Positions 61,500-64,000 of a DNA stretch of 64,000 nt are shown here, one piece after another. Numbering within the stretch: the stretch's first letter is position 1; the number at the start of each line of letters is the position of its first letter. This DNA comes from CAZPMT01 sp964587655 (GTDB lineage Bacteria > Hydrogenedentota > Hydrogenedentia > Hydrogenedentales > SLHB01): the NCBI GenBank assembly GCA_964587655.1, contig CAZPMT010000007.1, forward strand, positions 1-64,000, given 5' to 3'. The translations under genes were made by a program, and so were the position numbers. Under the pieces are notes generated by a model, which was given only the letters and a program-made list of their open reading frames with translations, was not told the DNA's origin and did no database searches.

Positions 61500-62767
61500 A
61501 GTTGCCTTCTCTTGTAGCCGCCGTAATCCTCTCCGTCGTGTGGGCGCATGAAGCCGCGGCGCAGTTCCGGTTTCCCATGCCGGAGTTCGATTCGGGATAC
61601 CAGCACCCGCAGACGAGTGTCCCGCCGGTGAAGAAGATTCCGGTTGCCGTGGACATTTCAGTCCTCGCCGCCGCACTGGCCCTCACTGCGTGGGCGGTAC
61701 TCAAGCGCCGTTCCCGGAATGAAGTCCTCATGATAACGATATTCTCGATTGCATACTTCGGATTCTATCGAAAGGGTTGCATATGCCCCGTTGGCAGCCT
61801 GCAGAACGTTTTGGTCCCGTTCATTGATCGCAGCATCGGCGTTCCGCTCGTGGTGCTGGCGTTCTTCTTCCTTCCATTGCTGTTCGCACTGTACTTCGGC
61901 CGGGTTTTCTGCGCGGCGGTCTGCCCACTCGGCGCCGTCCAGGAAGCCGCGGCCGTTTTTCCCGTGCAGCTTTCGCGTCCCGTCGAAGCCGTGCTCGGCC
62001 TCCTGCCCTATGCGTATCTTGGATTGACCGTCCTCTCCATGGCGATGGGGTGCGGGTATATCATCTGCCGTTACGATCCCTTCGTGGGTTTCTTCCGGCA
62101 AGGCGCAACCTTCAACATGTTCATTTTCGGCGGCGTCATGCTCCTGTGCGGGGTGTTCGTTGCCCGGCCGTATTGCCGGTTCTTATGTCCTTACGGTGTC
62201 CTGCTCAGGTGGGTGTCGCGGTTCTCGAAATGGCACGCGACCATCACACCCGCCGAGTGCATCCAATGCCGCCTCTGCGAATCCTCATGTCCGTACGGCG
62301 CGATCGTAGTCCCAGTACCGAACCAACCGCCCGTGGATCGCCGAACCGGGACCAAACGTCTCGCCCTGCTGCTACTGGCCGCGCCCGCGATCATCGCCGT
62401 CGCGGCTTGGACCGGAGCGATGTCGCACCAATTCATCGCCCGTCTACATCCGACCGTGCTCCTGGCGGAACGCGTGGCCGCCGAAGAACAGGGCCGCTTC
62501 GCCGAGCGCTCCATCGAGAGCGACGCGTTCCGCGCCGGAAAGCAATCAACGTCCGAACTCTACGCCGAGGCAAGCGATCTGAGAGTCCGGTTCAAGTATG
62601 CTTCGGCCTGGTTCGGCGCCTTCATGGGATTGGTCATCTGCGCCAAGCTCATCCGTCTTTCGGTCATTCGCAGGAGCGACGACTACGTGCCCGACCGCGG
62701 CGCATGCCTCAGTTGCGCACGTTGTTTCGCCTACTGTCCAGTCGAGGGCAACAATGCTAACGCGTGA
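61496..62767 (+). CDS. NapH/NosR-type membrane ferredoxin
   Basis: A 423-residue membrane protein, overlapping the ferredoxin stop (ATGA). It has a signal-like N terminus and about six helices. CxxxCP pairs C95/C97-P, C139/C143 and C227/C231 are the NapH/NosR-type flavin- or cluster-linked motifs. Soluble clusters follow, CIQCRLCESSCP (255-266) and CLSCARCFAYCP (404-415). It passes electrons across the membrane to or from the Tat ferredoxin. The terminal acceptor is unknown. Confidence 0.88.
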   Translation: MKLPSLVAAVILSVVWAHEAAAQFRFPMPEFDSGYQHPQTSVPPVKKIPVAVDISVLAAALALTAWAVLKRRSRNEVLMITIFSIAYFGFYRKGCICPVGSLQNVLVPFIDRSIGVPLVVLAFFFLPLLFALYFGRVFCAAVCPLGAVQEAAAVFPVQLSRPVEAVLGLLPYAYLGLTVLSMAMGCGYIICRYDPFVGFFRQGATFNMFIFGGVMLLCGVFVARPYCRFLCPYGVLLRWVSRFSKWHATITPAECIQCRLCESSCPYGAIVVPVPNQPPVDRRTGTKRLALLLLAAPAIIAVAAWTGAMSHQFIARLHPTVLLAERVAAEEQGRFAERSIESDAFRAGKQSTSELYAEASDLRVRFKYASAWFGAFMGLVICAKLIRLSVIRRSDDYVPDRGACLSCARCFAYCPVEGNNANA

Positions 62768-64000
62768 TCAAAAGAAACGCCGGTTCACGGCGAACGAAAT
62801 GGCGTGGCTGGCGTCCGTCACCGTGGCCGTCGTATCCGGCCTGTTCTCGTTCGTAGTATCAATCCTGCTTGTGGCAAACTATTTCCAGGTGCAGGCCATC
62901 ACTCCGCTCGATAACCCGGAACTCCTGGCACTCCGCCAACAACTCGCCGCGTCACCGCAGCCCGATGAGAACCTCGTCCTCCGGATCCGATCTTTGGACC
63001 TGCTTACGCGCAAGGCCTTCTTTACCAGCCAGGCTCACTTGAAGATGGGAGGTTATCTGCTGTTGGGCGGCGCGATCGTTCTGCTGATCGCGCTTCGCGC
63101 CGCCGCAAGATTCAGCCCGCGTCCTCCCATGCCACAGGGCGAGCCGCCAGCCACGGCGCATTGGATACATCAGGCGCGAGCCAAGGAATACGTTGCACTC
63201 GCGGGCGTGGTCTGGGTGGCGGCGGCATTGCTCGCCGCGTACTTCACCCAACTCGAAGCGCCCGTCCCGGCGCACGCGATTGGCACTTCAGACAATGGGT
63301 TGCAACCCATTGTCGTGCCCGGGCAACCAAAAGACGCGTCCGCCGCCACGTACCCGGATTGGGAAACCATGCAGCGGAACTGGCCGTCGTTTCGCGGTCC
63401 CGGCGGATACGGCGTCGCGCACTACACGACCGCCCCGACGGAATGGGATGTTGCGACGGGCAAGAACATAAAGTGGAAGATCGAGGTGCCGCTGCCGGGC
63501 GCCAATTCGCCCGTCGTGTGGGACAAGCGTGTGTTCCTCAGCGGCGCAACGGAGAGCGCGCGCGAAGTCTTCTGCTTCGACACGGAGACTGGCCAACTGC
63601 TTTGGCGGCGCGCGCTCGAAAAGTTGCCGGGCACGCCCGACGCGCCTCCGAAGGTCGGCGAAGACACCGGATATGCCGCGCCGTCAATGGCCGCGCACGG
63701 AGATCGCGTCTTCGCGATCTTCGCGAACGGCGACTTGGCCTGCTATGACTTCGATGGGAATCTCAAGTGGGGCAAGAACCTTGGACTCCCCGACAACCAT
63801 TACGGATATTCATCTTCGCTCTTGGCGTACCAGAACCTGCTGTATATTCAATACGACCAGAACAAGAACGGGAAGTTGATCGCGCTCGACGCCGCTGATG
63901 GCCGCGAGGCCTGGACCGTCAATCGCCAGAAGATCTCCTGGGCATCGCCAGTCTGCGTGCAAACCGCGTTCGGCTTCGAACTCGTGCTCTGTTCCGAGCA
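62754..64000 (+). CDS. PQQ-like propeller protein with membrane anchors, 3' partial
   Basis: An open frame starting at ATG 62754, overlapping the upstream gene by 14 bp and running off the window end. The first 180 residues have three hydrophobic segments. A linker (TSDNGLQPIVVPGQ) follows, then propeller blades such as CFDTETGQLLWRRAL and ALDAADGREAWTV. A palindromic repeat is embedded in the linker. It is related to the propellers at 56501 and 57831 and completes the envelope redox cluster. Confidence 0.8.
   Translation, partial: MLTRDQKKRRFTANEMAWLASVTVAVVSGLFSFVVSILLVANYFQVQAITPLDNPELLALRQQLAASPQPDENLVLRIRSLDLLTRKAFFTSQAHLKMGGYLLLGGAIVLLIALRAAARFSPRPPMPQGEPPATAHWIHQARAKEYVALAGVVWVAAALLAAYFTQLEAPVPAHAIGTSDNGLQPIVVPGQPKDASAATYPDWETMQRNWPSFRGPGGYGVAHYTTAPTEWDVATGKNIKWKIEVPLPGANSPVVWDKRVFLSGATESAREVFCFDTETGQLLWRRALEKLPGTPDAPPKVGEDTGYAAPSMAAHGDRVFAIFANGDLACYDFDGNLKWGKNLGLPDNHYGYSSSLLAYQNLLYIQYDQNKNGKLIALDAADGREAWTVNRQKISWASPVCVQTAFGFELVLCSE
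63291..63314. repeat. In-frame palindromic repeat (GACAA-type) inside a coding region
   Basis: A perfect 24-bp palindrome, GACAATGGGTTG followed by its complement. It is in register with the reading frame and codes for exactly eight residues (DNGLQPIV) in the linker of the propeller protein. Related to the repeat at 9741-9764. Confidence 0.65.

Overview
The window is a 64 kb piece of a GC-rich bacterial chromosome, probably from an uncultivated, anaerobic, Gram-negative-type bacterium. The reasons are a complete bacterial-type CODH/acetyl-CoA synthase operon with tetrahydrofolate enzymes, heterodisulfide-reductase-like flavoproteins, an HprK/HPr/EI phosphorelay without sugar permeases, several exported PQQ-like beta-propellers, Tat-exported Fe-S proteins and a PqaA-like protein. 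This mix resembles Hydrogenedentota or Planctomycetota relatives, but that is a low-confidence guess because the window has no rRNA or other phylogenetic marker.

Region 1 (127-23365) is a Wood-Ljungdahl island. A CooC-type maturation ATPase is divergent from a long run of tightly spaced plus-strand genes: cooS, a CooF-like ferredoxin, a small zinc ribbon, acsB, acsC, acsV, acsF, acsD, acsE, a small Cys-rich protein, a DUF3786 protein, fhs, hdrC, hdrB, a giant hdrA fusion, mvhD, metV and metF. Together they cover CO2/CO interconversion, acetyl-CoA assembly, corrinoid protein reactivation, formate activation and methylene-THF reduction. The Hdr/MvhD/MetV/MetF block looks like a flavin-based electron-transfer complex attached to methylene-THF reductase. 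The HdrA subunit (1491 aa) has an NfnB/GltD-like pyridine nucleotide module inserted in one HdrA unit and is fused to a second HdrA unit. It is the most striking protein here.

Region 2 (23366-36145) holds housekeeping and regulatory genes: hpf, hprK, an orphan nucleotidyltransferase, a GH57 glucanotransferase/amylase, ptsH, ptsI, dxr, rseP, aspartate kinase and pyruvate kinase.

Region 3 (36146-40088) is a minus-strand restriction-modification locus: 5-cytosine methyltransferase, restriction endonuclease, Vsr. The endonuclease gene is split by an ISAzo13-type insertion sequence. Removing 37154-38437 restores a 303-codon reading frame.

Region 4 (40089-56225) is mixed metabolic cargo: CorA, an FAH-family protein, two methyltransferases, a PqaA-like protein, an enoyl-CoA hydratase, a glycosidase-like protein, an RlmD-like RNA methyltransferase, an ABC sugar importer without its ATPase, an MFS transporter and an acetolactate synthase.

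Region 5 (56501-64000) is an envelope or redox island: three PQQ-like propellers, a Tat-exported NHL-type protein, a Tat-exported polyferredoxin and a NapH/NosR-type membrane ferredoxin, with a UPF0175/PIN toxin-antitoxin remnant in between.

Several families of palindromic repeats are scattered through spacers, and one copy lies in-frame inside a coding region.
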